From Adiantum capillus-veneris (lineage: Eukaryota > Streptophyta > Polypodiopsida > Polypodiales > Pteridaceae): DNA of 64,000 bases. The notes beneath the pieces were generated by a model, which ran no database searches, had not been told where the DNA came from, and saw only the letters and a list, made by a program, of their open reading frames with translations. Both the position numbers and the translations under genes were made by a program. Position 1 is the first letter of the stretch; the number at the start of each line of letters is the position of its first letter. The stretch covers positions 118,709,273 to 118,773,272 of the forward strand of contig CM043947.1 in the NCBI GenBank assembly GCA_014529385.2. Reading direction: 5' to 3'. This document shows positions 10,912-20,388 of this stretch, one piece after another.

Positions 10912-11400
10912 TGTCACACTTTCCTTGTCACAAACCGATGATGTGGCCTCACCCTAAGTGTCCAACTTATGGGCACCTTGTCGACAAGGCCATAAAGACA
11001 CTTAGGAATAAAAATAGAAGCTTTTATGACCCTCTAATTTTGAGTTTGAAAGCTTTTCATGCCTTCGATTATCCCTAAGGCCAAGGGCCTTTAAATAAGT
11101 CCCTTAGGGCCCTTCATGCCTTTGCTTTTCCTTAAGGCCAAGGGCCTTTAAATAAGTCCCTTGTGCCCTCTTGGCTCAGTGTGTACTGACGAGCCGGCGA
11201 GTGGAGGCGACCCAAGGGCGATTGTACTTGCTCAATTATTAATACAAAAAGAAATATTGAAAGGGGCGCGAGTCTTTGGCGGAACTACGTCGGGCCGTGT
11301 CGACTAAAAGTGACTTGTGATTTAAAGTTGTGAAGTATTTTGAGTGATTCTCTCACGTGTCGTGACAGATTCTAGACTTGGGGTGTCCATGTTTGTTATA
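10912..11400 (+). mobile_element. 5' LTR, gypsy family 'L1', plus strand
   Basis: Starts TGTCACACTTTCC and ends ...GTCCATGTTTGTTATA before a primer site at 11403. It carries the shared L1 blocks (AAAGAAATATTGAAAGGGGC, TCTTTGGCGGAACTACG). U3 holds two tandem copies of a block with CTTAAGGCCAAGGGCC then TTTAAATAAG (near 11075 and 11135). TTTAAATAAG resembles a TATA box, so the promoter may be duplicated. Confidence 0.75.
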
Positions 11401-11402
11401 GT

Positions 11403-11414
11403 GGTATCAGAGCT
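11403..11414 (+). other. Primer binding site, initiator-Met type
   Basis: TGGTATCAGAGC, two bases after the LTR edge. A gag-like frame follows downstream. Confidence 0.85.
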
Positions 11415-11465
11415 CAGTCGATTTCTCTTCTACCGGGACATCCGATCCTTTTTCTCGCAATACAT

Positions 11466-11914
11466 ATGGATTCTTGCAAGAAGCAGACGACCCCTCTTGT
11501 CACCTCGAGAACGGGAGGCAGCACAAGAGACTCGAGTGGATTAGCAGATCCCAAAAATGAACCATCCCGACCAATGCAGTATCAGCTCATGGAGATCCAA
11601 CATCACAGTAGGTTGATGAGTATGCACAACAAATGCTCCAGTTCGCAAAAGATCCACAATATGCAAAAATTTTGACCCGACACCTGATTGACGAAGTGCT
11701 TACACATTGGCAGAAAGCCATCGAATCACCAATCAAATCGGCCCTCAACTCCAAGGACCTTTACTAAAGAAGAACTTGATGATGTCATCAAAAGGCGAGT
11801 CAACCAACTGTTGGGGGCAAAGAAACATTCGAAGAAGCGCAACAAGGGGACCGACTATCCCGGTTATTTGGGCATCAATAAGAAGCATGTACGCTTCAAA
11901 GGACTATCCAGTTC
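11466..11914 (+). pseudogene. Ty3/gypsy gag fragment downstream of primer site
   Basis: In the frame passing 11610-11740 the translation reads QQMLQFAKDPQYAKILTRHL then IDEVLTHWQKAIESP, the same D-P-x-x-A-K ... I-D-E ... W-x-x-A-I-x-S-P pattern as the minus-strand gag near 9600. A second frame (11688-11927) encodes a basic segment with GAKKHSKKRNKGTDYPGYLG. The reading shifts frame several times and is cut at about 11915, where a minus-strand integrase-chromodomain fragment begins. Confidence 0.55.
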
Positions 11915-12410
11915 TTCTATCTGCTAGGTCCTCCTCCTCCATCCACTTTGTAACCAATGTCGGATAGTTCTTAAATTTCAATAAGAACCACCGAATCACT
12001 TTACCTTTCACTTTTCTTTCCTTATGTGCCAGAATCTGTTCTGGAACGAGTATCTCCTAGCTCTCTTCCACTTCGGGTTGCCCATCAGGCTCCCCATCAA
12101 CTAGCACCTCACCCTTGGTTTCAAAAGACTCATATAAAACGCATTGTGGTAACTGGAGTCTAAAGGAGACATCATTTCTCTTTTCTTTAATCTCGAAAGG
12201 GCCATAATACCTCATGGTAAGCTTTGGAAAAAGCCACTCCTTTCCCTTTCATTTCCTTAGGCATGCCTTCTCGAAGCGTAAGAGCACCCAATCATCTTCC
12301 TTCAACTTCAAGTCACGTCTATTCTTATCTGTGGCTTTATTGTGCCGTGCTTGAGACTTCTCGAGATCCTTGCAAACCTTGGAAAAAGCAGTGTCCAAGT
12401 ACTTGGTGTA
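11915..12410 (-). pseudogene. Ty3/gypsy integrase C-terminus plus chromodomain, minus strand
   Basis: Read leftwards: a linker helix (KVCKDLEKSQARHNKATDKN, RRDLKLKEDDWVLL), the GPY/F module (LFPKLTMRYYGPFEI, VSFRLQLP), then the acidic hinge (GEPDGQPEVEES) and a chromodomain (EILVPEQILAHKER, RWFLLKFKNYP, KWMEEED). It resembles the plus-strand fragment at 4096-4509 and extends further upstream. An in-frame stop (hinge) and frameshifts are present. The right border abuts the LTR at 12416. Confidence 0.8.
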
Positions 12411-12415
12411 CTGAT

Positions 12416-12787
<372 letters not shown>

Positions 12788-12789
12788 AC

Positions 12790-12802
12790 TGGTATCAGAG
12801 CC
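12790..12802 (+). other. Primer binding site, initiator-Met type
   Basis: TGGTATCAGAGCC just after the LTR edge. Confidence 0.85.
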
Positions 12803-12862
12803 CTAGGGTCCAAAACAGAACCTGCACAGGCTGCTGGACAACAAGCTATATTGCTTTCCCGC

Positions 12863-12950
12863 CATAGTTACCCGGAACGGGAGCGGGAGGGTCCAGAACG
12901 GGACGGGAACGGGGAGGAGGAGGGGGGGCCGAAACGGGAACGGGGCTAGA
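12863..12950. mobile_element. Single end of a GGAACGGG-type inverted-repeat element
   Basis: CATAGTTACCCGGAACGGGA followed by GCGGGAGGG, GAACGGGACGGGAACGGGG and GAAACGGGAACGGGG. This is closely similar to the left end of the 7773-8502 element (CAGAGTTACACGGAACGGGA). No matching inverted end was found nearby, so the copy is truncated. Confidence 0.6.
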
Positions 12951-13087
12951 AGGATCCACCTAAAGTAAGACTTGAATTATCTCCATTCAGCTTAGTCCCA
13001 AAATAAACATCTGAACAGCCCTAAAATTGCCCCCTAACCTGCCCTCAAACTGCACCAAATATGTTCCCTGAACAGCCTTAGTCCAGT

Positions 13088-13530
13088 TGAAACCGGCCCG
13101 TGGGGCGGTAGGCGTTGGCTTTCACCCAAAATTCTTTATTTTAAGCACACACACGGAGCACTTTGCAACAAGAACCTGCGACGGGAATTAACACTTGAAC
13201 ACAAACGGCCCGGAAGCTAGAATGCTCCGAGCAGACGCCGATAACCTGTAGGCCCCAAAAATTGGCGCCCCTTTCGGTATTTCTTTATTCTTTAGGAGGG
13301 TAAATTACAAAGAAGAGTTCTGGGAGTCCTTCACCTGTATCCAACTAGATACCACCTGTTTTGGCCAAATTTCGTGGCCAAATTTCGGCAGCATAGAAGC
13401 CCCAAAACTTGCGCGAAACCAATTCCCTTGCTGGAACTCACTTCCACTTGCATAAATCCTATGATTCCTGCCCAAAAACAGTAAATTCAGCATGCTGTAT
13501 TTACTGTTTTTTGCCATGTTTTCAGCCCCA
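13088..13530 (-). mobile_element. LTR 'L2' copy 1, minus strand
   Basis: A 443-bp block repeated at 19954-20386 in the same orientation, with TG/CA ends on the minus strand (TGGGGCTGAAAAC ... GGTTTCA). Shared words include GGCGGTAGGCGTTGGCTTTC, CACACACGGAGCACTTTGCA, GCTAGAATGCTCCGAGCAGA and CTAGATACCACCTGTTTTGG. This copy has a short internal duplication (GGCCAAATTTCG twice). Together the two could be the LTRs of one minus-strand element. Confidence 0.65.
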
Positions 13531-14640
13531 AGCAGTCCCCTAGCTGTCCTCTGCTAGTGGGGCACTATTCCCAATGGTTTTGTCATCCGTATGGCTGAAA
13601 AATAGTCAATTTATAGCGCATACACAGTGCTGAAAACGTACCTGTACGGTGAGGTTATGACCCTCGCTGGTGCCTGCTTTGGAGTAGCAGTTGGCTACCC
13701 CTATTCTTGCTCAAGGAGGCTCTTGCCTCAACACAAAAGCATGAACCCACACAGCTGTATATCAGCCAAATGAAGAGCCCTCTTGTGGGGCATCACATAA
13801 CTGTACGTAGGGGAGAGAGAGGGCACTGTGTAGTGTGCAGGTCATCACTCCTAGCACCACAGAGAGGAAAGCAAGCACTCCATAGCTCTTAACCTGACAG
13901 GTTCTCAATGAAGCATCCCCCTCGCACAAATCGAGCGTCCCCTCTTCTACCCTTGACTTGTAATGCATCTGTGAACAAATAGCTGCAAAAAGGGAAAGAT
14001 TTCCATGGCTGCCAAAACCAGTGTATCACTGAAAACGCAGCAAAACAGCCTTGTAAACACGCATCTAATGCCTTCTAATGCTGAAGATGAGCTCCTTGGA
14101 CCTAGGTAAAGACATGGGAAGCTAAAAAATGGAGAGAAATGGCTGAAAATCAGCCTCCAAAACTACTCCAAAAAGTCAGTTACGAGTTCTATTCTCCCAA
14201 ACTTTGTAAATTGACGAAAAAGTGCCAGTTGGCACTCATGCATGCAATTTCCCTGCATTGGGCTGCTCGCTTAAAAATCTCTCAACAGGTGCATCAATTG
14301 ACTTTGCAGCAGAGTAATAAAATGTTCCCCTTCTCATACCAAAGGTAATGACGCGAACACATTTTGTGTCCCGAAATAGAAATTTCCTAAATTTTAGGAG
14401 ATGCTTCCATTGGGCTTCCACTGGTCATTTGACCATCTATCCTCATCGGGATCGCATCCAAAAGTGCAATGTGTCCCAACTGTAAGATACTTTCTGTTGG
14501 TGATCCCACCTTGACTTTATGCCTTTGTTGAGTTCACTTCCTAGTATACACCAAATTGCTAAGTGCGACGGGGGGACCTACATGATCTTGAACTGAGCCT
14601 AGACATCCTTTTTATTTTACAAGATCCAGTGCTGACAAAC
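13531..14640. other. Non-coding, nothing recognised
   Basis: Lies between LTR L2 copy 1 and the LTR at 14641. No coding match on either strand. Confidence 0.4.
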
Positions 14641-15130
14641 TGTTATGGAATTGATATCTTATTATTTATTGCACCTGTGACAGGTGGAAAAGGCTTGACC
14701 GAGCTAAAGCTATTGCAAAAGGATATCATATTTTACGTACATTTTATTATTCAAGTGCTCTTTATGAGCTTTGGCCATTTATGACCGGCCGGCCAATTTG
14801 TACTCACTTTGACCATTCAAGAATCTATAAATTAAATACGTGCAAGAGGGAAATGGTCACTCTTGCACGGGGGGAGATTGCACCCAGTGCTCGTGTCTAT
14901 TCTTCTCTCCTCTCGTCTCTTCTCTCTCATCGTGCCGGGCGTAGCACTCCGCTCTAGGAGGTGCGCCTGCAGGTGCTCTCTTGCTTTGTCTCGCTCTCCG
15001 TCTCTCTCCGTTCGCAAACGTCGTGGTTTATGTGCTATGGGAATCGCCAGGTATGCAGATTTGTCAATTTATGCTAGATATTGTGTTATCTTGGGTATTT
15101 TGCAGGGCAGCCATGTTTCCGTCTGTAGCA
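14641..15130 (+). mobile_element. 5' LTR of the 4.2-kb element
   Basis: TGTTATGGAATTG ... GTCTGTAGCA. A TATA-like TATAAATT lies at 14826-14833, and a CT-rich stretch follows about 65 bp downstream. A possible 55-bp intron-like stretch (GTATGC ... TTTTGCAG, 15051-15105) is present in both LTRs, but it is short for a plant intron. Confidence 0.85.
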
Positions 15131-15131
15131 G

Positions 15132-15143
15132 TGGTATCAGAGC
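15132..15143 (+). other. Primer binding site, initiator-Met type
   Basis: TGGTATCAGAGC one base after the 5' LTR. It is absent after the 3' LTR, as expected. Confidence 0.9.
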
Positions 15144-15826
15144 TAAGGCCACGCTCTTGGTAACAAGCATTCATCGAAGACTTGAATTCGGTATCCAAGC
15201 GAGGTGCACAATTTTCTTTGCAAAAATGTAGATCCTTGCAGTCAAGTACCACAGATAAGTGCGATTACACAACTCTAATTAGCTTCATGTGATTTTATCT
15301 TGATTGACATGTTTTTGGAAAAATCTTTGAAATTTTTGTGGAGTGCAAGGGAGCCCGATATGATCATGGCAAAATAGGAAATAGGATTTTCTCGTATGTA
15401 GCGCAAAAAGAAGCAGAAGAAGAAGTGAAATTTTTAATATCATATATAATCCATATTGAGAGAGATCACAGAACTATCCGCCGAGTGTTAATCTCAAACT
15501 CAATTATACACAAGGGGATGCTGGGATACATGTAGAAGATTACTGCCATCAAAGTAGTGATTATTGTGTCAACAAGGTAGTGATTACAATCCGCAATCAA
15601 AATTAGTAGAGCACCATGGAAAACACCCTCAAGATTATTGATCTTGACTCTTAATTATGTAAAGAAACTCCAAATAGTAGAGCCAGCGAGCCTAAGCCTC
15701 AGCAAAATCAGTGCAGCAACCTTGCACGAGAGTAGGCCTGATGCATGGCAGTAGCACCATCAGAAGTAGGTGAAGGCGTAGCTGTAGGCCCGACAAGATC
15801 ATTTGGCACCCACCACAGCCGAGTCA

Positions 15827-15829
<3 letters not shown>

Positions 15830-15907
<78 letters not shown>
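15830..15907. repeat. (CT)n microsatellite
   Basis: About 39 CT units inside the non-autonomous element. Confidence 0.95.
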
Positions 15908-15910
<3 letters not shown>

Positions 15911-16011
15911 CTTGCATGGCATATAAGCTGCATGCATCACAACCTTCCCTGTCTACTTGTGGTGCCCACACCACACTCTCTCTCGCTACAGCCGCTAGCC
16001 CAACCCCATTC

Positions 16012-16013
<2 letters not shown>

Positions 16014-16066
<53 letters not shown>

Positions 16067-16093
16067 CTCTCCCCCCCCCCCCCCCCCCCCCCC
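16014..16093. repeat. (CT)n then poly-C
   Basis: About 57 bp of CT repeat followed by 23 consecutive C. Confidence 0.95.
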
Positions 16094-16489
16094 TTGTGAC
16101 TTTCCCTATGCAGCTACCCTACCCTCCTTTTTACCAACAAAAACACATGCTCTCTATCTCGTCCTATCCCCACTGCAGTGTTCGACCAAGCTGGGCCTAC
16201 ACAGTCCGAGAGATGCCCACTTCTGGGGTGTTTCTTCCCTGCCGCATGCAGGCCACCACTGCGCCAATCTCCTTCTCTCCCCCTCTCCAGTTGTGCACAT
16301 GGAGCTACAAAGACTCCACTGATAGTTAACCGAAAAGCTAACCACAAAATTTCACTTTCTTTAGCCCTCTCTCTTGCTTTACTTTACTACGCCGCCATGC
16401 AACCACGACAATCATCTGCGAGGGTGTCTCCTTCTCTACCCCTCGTGTACCCCACACACTCAACCCCTCACAGTCCAAATACAGAGGCG

Positions 16490-16770
16490 GCCTGCACGCT
16501 GCCGGATAGTGTGGGGATGTCTCCATTCTGGATAGACACGACGAAGCGCAGGCTGGTATTAGCGAGGGCGTTGATGACGTCAGGGTCGCTGTCGAGGATA
16601 CGGACGGTGCCCATGCTCAGCTACTGCATCAACAGGGCAGCCCTATGATCCTTGAAAATTCATTTCATTACAAGAATCGCGAGAGATGCGCCCTCTGCTA
16701 TTAGAAGAAAGAGTTGCCACAACGACAGTATGAGCAAGGACGGGTGCCACTTGCAAGCAGCAGGGAGCAT
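16490..16770 (-). pseudogene. Captured N-terminal fragment of a GH17 beta-1,3-glucanase
   Basis: Read leftwards from an ATG at 16768-16770: a basic start followed by a hydrophobic run (HPSLLILSLWQLFLLIAEGA), which looks like a signal peptide. Then, in the same frame, come AALLMQ, LSMGTVRILDSDPDVINALA, NTSLRFVVSIQN and GDIPTLSGSVQAAS. The V-R-I-x-D-x-D-P-x-V-x-x-A-L-A-N-T pattern is the N-terminal hallmark of plant glycoside hydrolase family 17, secreted enzymes that cut callose-type glucans. Two in-frame stops (TGA near 16669, TAG near 16629) and loss of the usual G-V-N-Y-G strand show it is broken; homology ends near 16490. The catalytic part is absent. It lies antisense to the retroelement, which suggests transduplication of a host exon. 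Confidence 0.75.
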
Positions 16771-17775
16771 CGACTACGTCTGTTGGCAACGGCAGAGAGA
16801 ATCCACGCCACTGGACAAGGAGGTAAAAGCCGGAATATGGTTTTTATATATACAAAATGGGCTTCAGTGTTGACGTTGTGACCAGCTGGTCGGGTTGGTT
16901 AGCAAAACAGTTTGTTTGCGAATGCGAGCATGAGGCACCAGGGTTCAAATTAATTTGTCACCTTGAATTTTGCTTACTGTGTGCTGTCGTGAGAGAAGAG
17001 AAAGCGGAATACTCGTGTCACCTTGAATACTCGGAACTTCATTTAGTAGATGTCTGTAAGAAACTCGTGTACTGTAATTTTATCTCTTACATTAATCTCT
17101 AAACTCGAATCAAATGTCGTTCATACATTTTTTCGATTGTGACTACTTTATCTATGCTATTAAGTTAACACTATAGAAAATTGCTTTCCCCCCCAGTTAT
17201 CTCACATTTGTCTCCGTTGTATACTAATCCCCTTTGTAGTTGTCAAGTTCTTGACTAATCATTAACCCCACACTATCACATTTTGGATCTGTTACCTATA
17301 CTTTGGTCTAAGTTTGTTGGTTGCAGTTGTCTCCTACTTGTACCTCTCTCCTCATGCACAAACTCGTACATATTTTCAGATGTAGTACATCATCCATAGT
17401 CTAATGGTTTACAGAAAGCACACAGCACTTGGACCTCATCCATATACCAACAATGGTCTCTATATTTAAATACAATTTACCTTCCTGGTATGTACATCAA
17501 ATACATCATTCCTCTTTTTCTTATTTCATTTCTCTCCATTGTGTTCTACGTTGAATACTCAAACAACACTACTAAGGACATGGCTTCTGATTGTATTGAA
17601 AGAATTCTTTATTGAGATAATTTGTCAATAAGCTATGCAGCTACTCATGTGAGCTACGGTGCTCTGGATAGTGACCAACACTTTGTAAGCACCTTGCTAT
17701 ACTCCAAAATGGTGTCACACACATAGTAAAAACTTTTCCCTTTTATGTCTTGTCTAGTCCATTGGTCACGGACAC

Positions 17776-17950
17776 ACAGATTCACCGATTTAGGCAGTGT
17801 GTAGATACTCATCTTGGTGCAGATCCGCCGATTTAGGCAGTACATTGATAAATTGCAGATTCATGATTTTTACACTTATACCAAATGCAGATTCGTCGAT
17901 TTAGGCAGCACGTTTTATTGGTGTAGACTCGCCGGATGAGGCAACACCAA
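17776..17950. repeat. Four interspersed copies of a 22-bp motif
   Basis: The motif CAGATTCGCCGATTTAGGCA occurs four times with small changes, at about 17777, 17820, 17889 and 17927 (the last diverged), each followed by GTGT, GTAC, GCAC or ACAC. Spacing is irregular (about 43, 69 and 38 bp). Confidence 0.7.
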
Positions 17951-18154
17951 TCACAAAATCATGCTGCAGTGGCTGGCCACCACTGTAACTGGTATGATTT
18001 TGTTACCCGGGTACATAATAACAGTGCTTTGAATTGGAATTGGATTGGGATTTGGTATCTGGTGATTATTAAGGCTGTGTTTATGTGATGAGACTTGACA
18101 TTATGAGATTAATGATGAGTGTGACCAATGATATCCTGATTCATCAGGGTATGA

Positions 18155-18204
18155 CATATACTGCTTATTCTAGTGGTATGGGACACTAGAATAGGCAGTA
18201 TGTG
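18155..18204. repeat. Inverted repeat, 21-bp arms, 8-bp loop
   Basis: CATATACTGCTTATTCTAGTG and, 8 bp later, its reverse complement with two changes, both of which would give G-U pairs in RNA. It lies about 160 bp before the 3' LTR of the non-autonomous element. Confidence 0.75.
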
Positions 18205-18362
18205 GATGACGGCAGGCATAAGATAATGTTTTTTAGTTTCATAAATTTTTCTTTTATTATGTGATGTTTTTGACACAACATACTAATCACTGTTTTTGAC
18301 AAGTATTGTTTGCAGATTTTTCTCTTTGCAACTGAGGACAGTTGCTTTCCAACGGAGAAGTA

Positions 18363-18849
18363 TGTTATGGAATTGAAATCTTATTATTTATTGCAGCTGT
18401 GACAGGTGGAAAAGGCTTGACCGAGCTAAGCTATTGCAAAAGGATATCATATTTTATGTACATTTTATTATTCAAGTGCTCTTTATGAGCTTTGGCCATT
18501 TATGACCGGCCCGCCAGTTTGTACTCACTTTGACCATTCAAGAATCTATAAATTAAATACGTGCAAGAGGGAAATGGTCACTCTTGCACGGGGGGAGATT
18601 GCACCCAGCTCGTGTCTATTCTTCTCTCCTCTCCTCTCTTCTCTCTCGCCGTGCCGGGCGTAGCACTCCGCTCTAGGAGGTGCGCCTGCAGGTGCTCTCT
18701 TGCTTTGTCTCGCTCTCCATCTCTCTCTGTTCGCAAACGTCGTGGTTTATGTGCTATGGGAATCGCCAGGTATGCAAATTTGTCAATTTATGCTAGATAT
18801 TGTGTTATCTTGGGTATTTTGCAGGGCAGCCATGTTTTCGTCTGTAGCA
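18363..18849 (+). mobile_element. 3' LTR of the 4.2-kb element
   Basis: Same as 14641-15130 apart from about a dozen substitutions and small indels, including a 2-bp deletion in the GCACCCAG block. It ends TCTGTAGCA and is followed by unrelated sequence, not a primer site. Confidence 0.85.
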
Positions 18850-19249
18850 CCAACTTCCCGTCTACGGGTGAAACTACCGTTCACATTGGCCATACAATGT
18901 CCGACCATTTGAAACTTCAAAAAGAGGGTCTCAAAAAGTAAACAAAAATAATTGGAAACAGACCGACAACTAAGGTTAGCAGTTGCCACGTCCTCGTGAC
19001 ATACCCCCCTCTTTAAATCGCAAATGACCTCGATTGCATACCATAAATACATGCCACTGATGATCTTGTGTTTTTAGCACTCTTTTATCATCGCATGTAT
19101 TCGCAAGAAAGGTCGTAACACATAGATACAAATGACTTAATGAGACCTTCATACATTTGTCAAATTGTACATTGCTATTGCACTGAATCCATGAGTACAT
19201 TTGATGTGCTAGCTATATCGTTACCCCTCCTTTGCAGACATTGGGTTGG

Positions 19250-19430
19250 GGCATACGTAGGCTGTAACCCAAAGGCCTCAAGGTAAAGCTGCAATACATT
19301 TGGTGACACTGACATTTCATGCTCTTCCATCCACTTTGCATCCATAGGTGGATAGTTCTTGAACTTCACCACATAGCATCTTGCAACCTGTCCCTTAACT
19401 TTTTACTTGTGCAATAGGCTCTTGCCTCTG
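19250..19430 (-). pseudogene. Chromodomain fragment of a Ty3/gypsy integrase
   Basis: On the minus strand: GQVARCYVVKFKNYPPMDAK, WMEEHEMSVSP, then NVLQLYLEAFGLQPTYAPTQ. This matches the C-terminal ends of the fragments at 4096-4509 and 11915-12410. Only the last 60 or so residues of Pol survive. Confidence 0.75.
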
Positions 19431-19493
19431 CAAACAAGCATAATTCCACAACGCTGACGTACCACCCACGACCAAGTAAGCTCAAATTTAAAG

Positions 19494-19643
19494 ATGATTT
19501 ACAAATGCGTCATAGAATCCAAGAAATCGCCTCAGAGAATCGGCAAGCAACGTGTCACCTGGGAGCGTGTCATAGATGATTTACCAATGTGTCATAGAAT
19601 CCTAGCAATCGCCTTACAGAATCGGCAAGCAACGTGTCACCTG
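19494..19643. repeat. Direct tandem duplication, about 70 bp
   Basis: Two copies (19494-19562 and 19575-19643) beginning GATGATTTAC and ending AATCGGCAAGCAACGTGTCA plus CCTGG, separated by 12 bp and differing at about six positions. Confidence 0.8.
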
Positions 19644-19953
19644 GTAGACCCAGATCATTCCTGTAGGAGATCAAGTGGCCAATCTACCACCGTGAGACCT
19701 CTCCCTATCTCATCTTGGTTCATACTTGCAAACCCTAAAATGCAACAGAAAATCAGCCCTAATTTGATCACTTTTAAGCAGGGCGTACATGCGGAATTTC
19801 CTGTCTGTCCTGTGTAGAGGAACCCTCTTCCATAATGCCTTTTCCTTTGTCGGCCATAGTGTAATCCCGCGTTCCTGTACTATGTGTCTTTACTCAAAAC
19901 AACCGAGGCTCACTCTTTGAGGAAAAAGTGATTGATATCCCGGCAATGGAACC

Positions 19954-20386
19954 ATGAAACCTTCCCATGGGGCGGTAGGGGTTGGCTTTCACCCCATATT
20001 CTTTACTTTAAACACACACACGGAGCACTTTGCAACAAGAACCTACGCGACGGGAATTAACACTTGAACACACATGTCCCGGAAGCTAGAATGCTCCGAG
20101 CAGACGCCAACAAAGTGTAGGCCCCAAAAATTGGCGCCCCTTTTCGTATTTCTTTATTCTTTAGGAGGGTAAATTACAAAGAAGAGTCCTGGGAATCCTT
20201 CACCTATATCCAGCTAGATACCACCTGTTTTGGCCAAATTTTGGTAGCATAACAGCCCCAAAACTTGCGCGAAACCAATTCCCTTGTTGGAACTCACTTT
20301 CACTTGCAAAAACCCTCCGATTCCTGCCCAAAAACAGTAAATTCAGCACACTGTATTTATTGGTTTTTGTCCTGTTTTCAGCCCCA
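19954..20386 (-). mobile_element. LTR 'L2' copy 2, minus strand, with primer-site-like sequence
   Basis: 433 bp homologous to 13088-13530, same orientation, same TG/CA ends. Directly beyond its 3' edge, on the minus strand, the sequence reads TGGTTCCATTGCCGGGATA, close to the Asp-type primer site TGGCGCCGTTGCCGGGGA, so this would be a 5' LTR. Its other edge abuts a copia RT reading frame at 20387, which it cuts. Confidence 0.65.
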
Positions 20387-20388
20387 AA

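Larger units (their letters stand above)
16871..18362. other. 3' internal part of the non-autonomous element, no gene
   Basis: AT-rich with no coding match. It includes the short repeats at 17776-17950 and the hairpin at 18155-18204. A polypurine tract before the 3' LTR is weak (CGGAGAAG at about 18352-18359). Confidence 0.5.
14641..18849 (+). mobile_element. Non-autonomous LTR element (4.2 kb) without gag or pol
   Basis: Two LTRs of 490 and 487 bp (14641-15130, 18363-18849) flank 3.2 kb. The 5' LTR is followed by the primer site TGGTATCAGAGC at 15132. I count about a dozen substitutions between the LTRs, roughly 3 percent, so the insertion is fairly young. Flanks are CAAAC (14636-14640) and CCAAC (18850-18854), a candidate 5-bp target duplication with one mismatch. 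The inside holds microsatellites, a beta-1,3-glucanase fragment and small repeats, but no gag, protease, RT or integrase. It must have moved with proteins supplied by another element. Confidence 0.85.

Noticed and set aside
15708-16648. ORFs spanning CT repeats in the non-autonomous element, including a 194-codon one
   Set aside because: Most of the length is microsatellite; the only real protein similarity is the antisense glucanase fragment in another frame.
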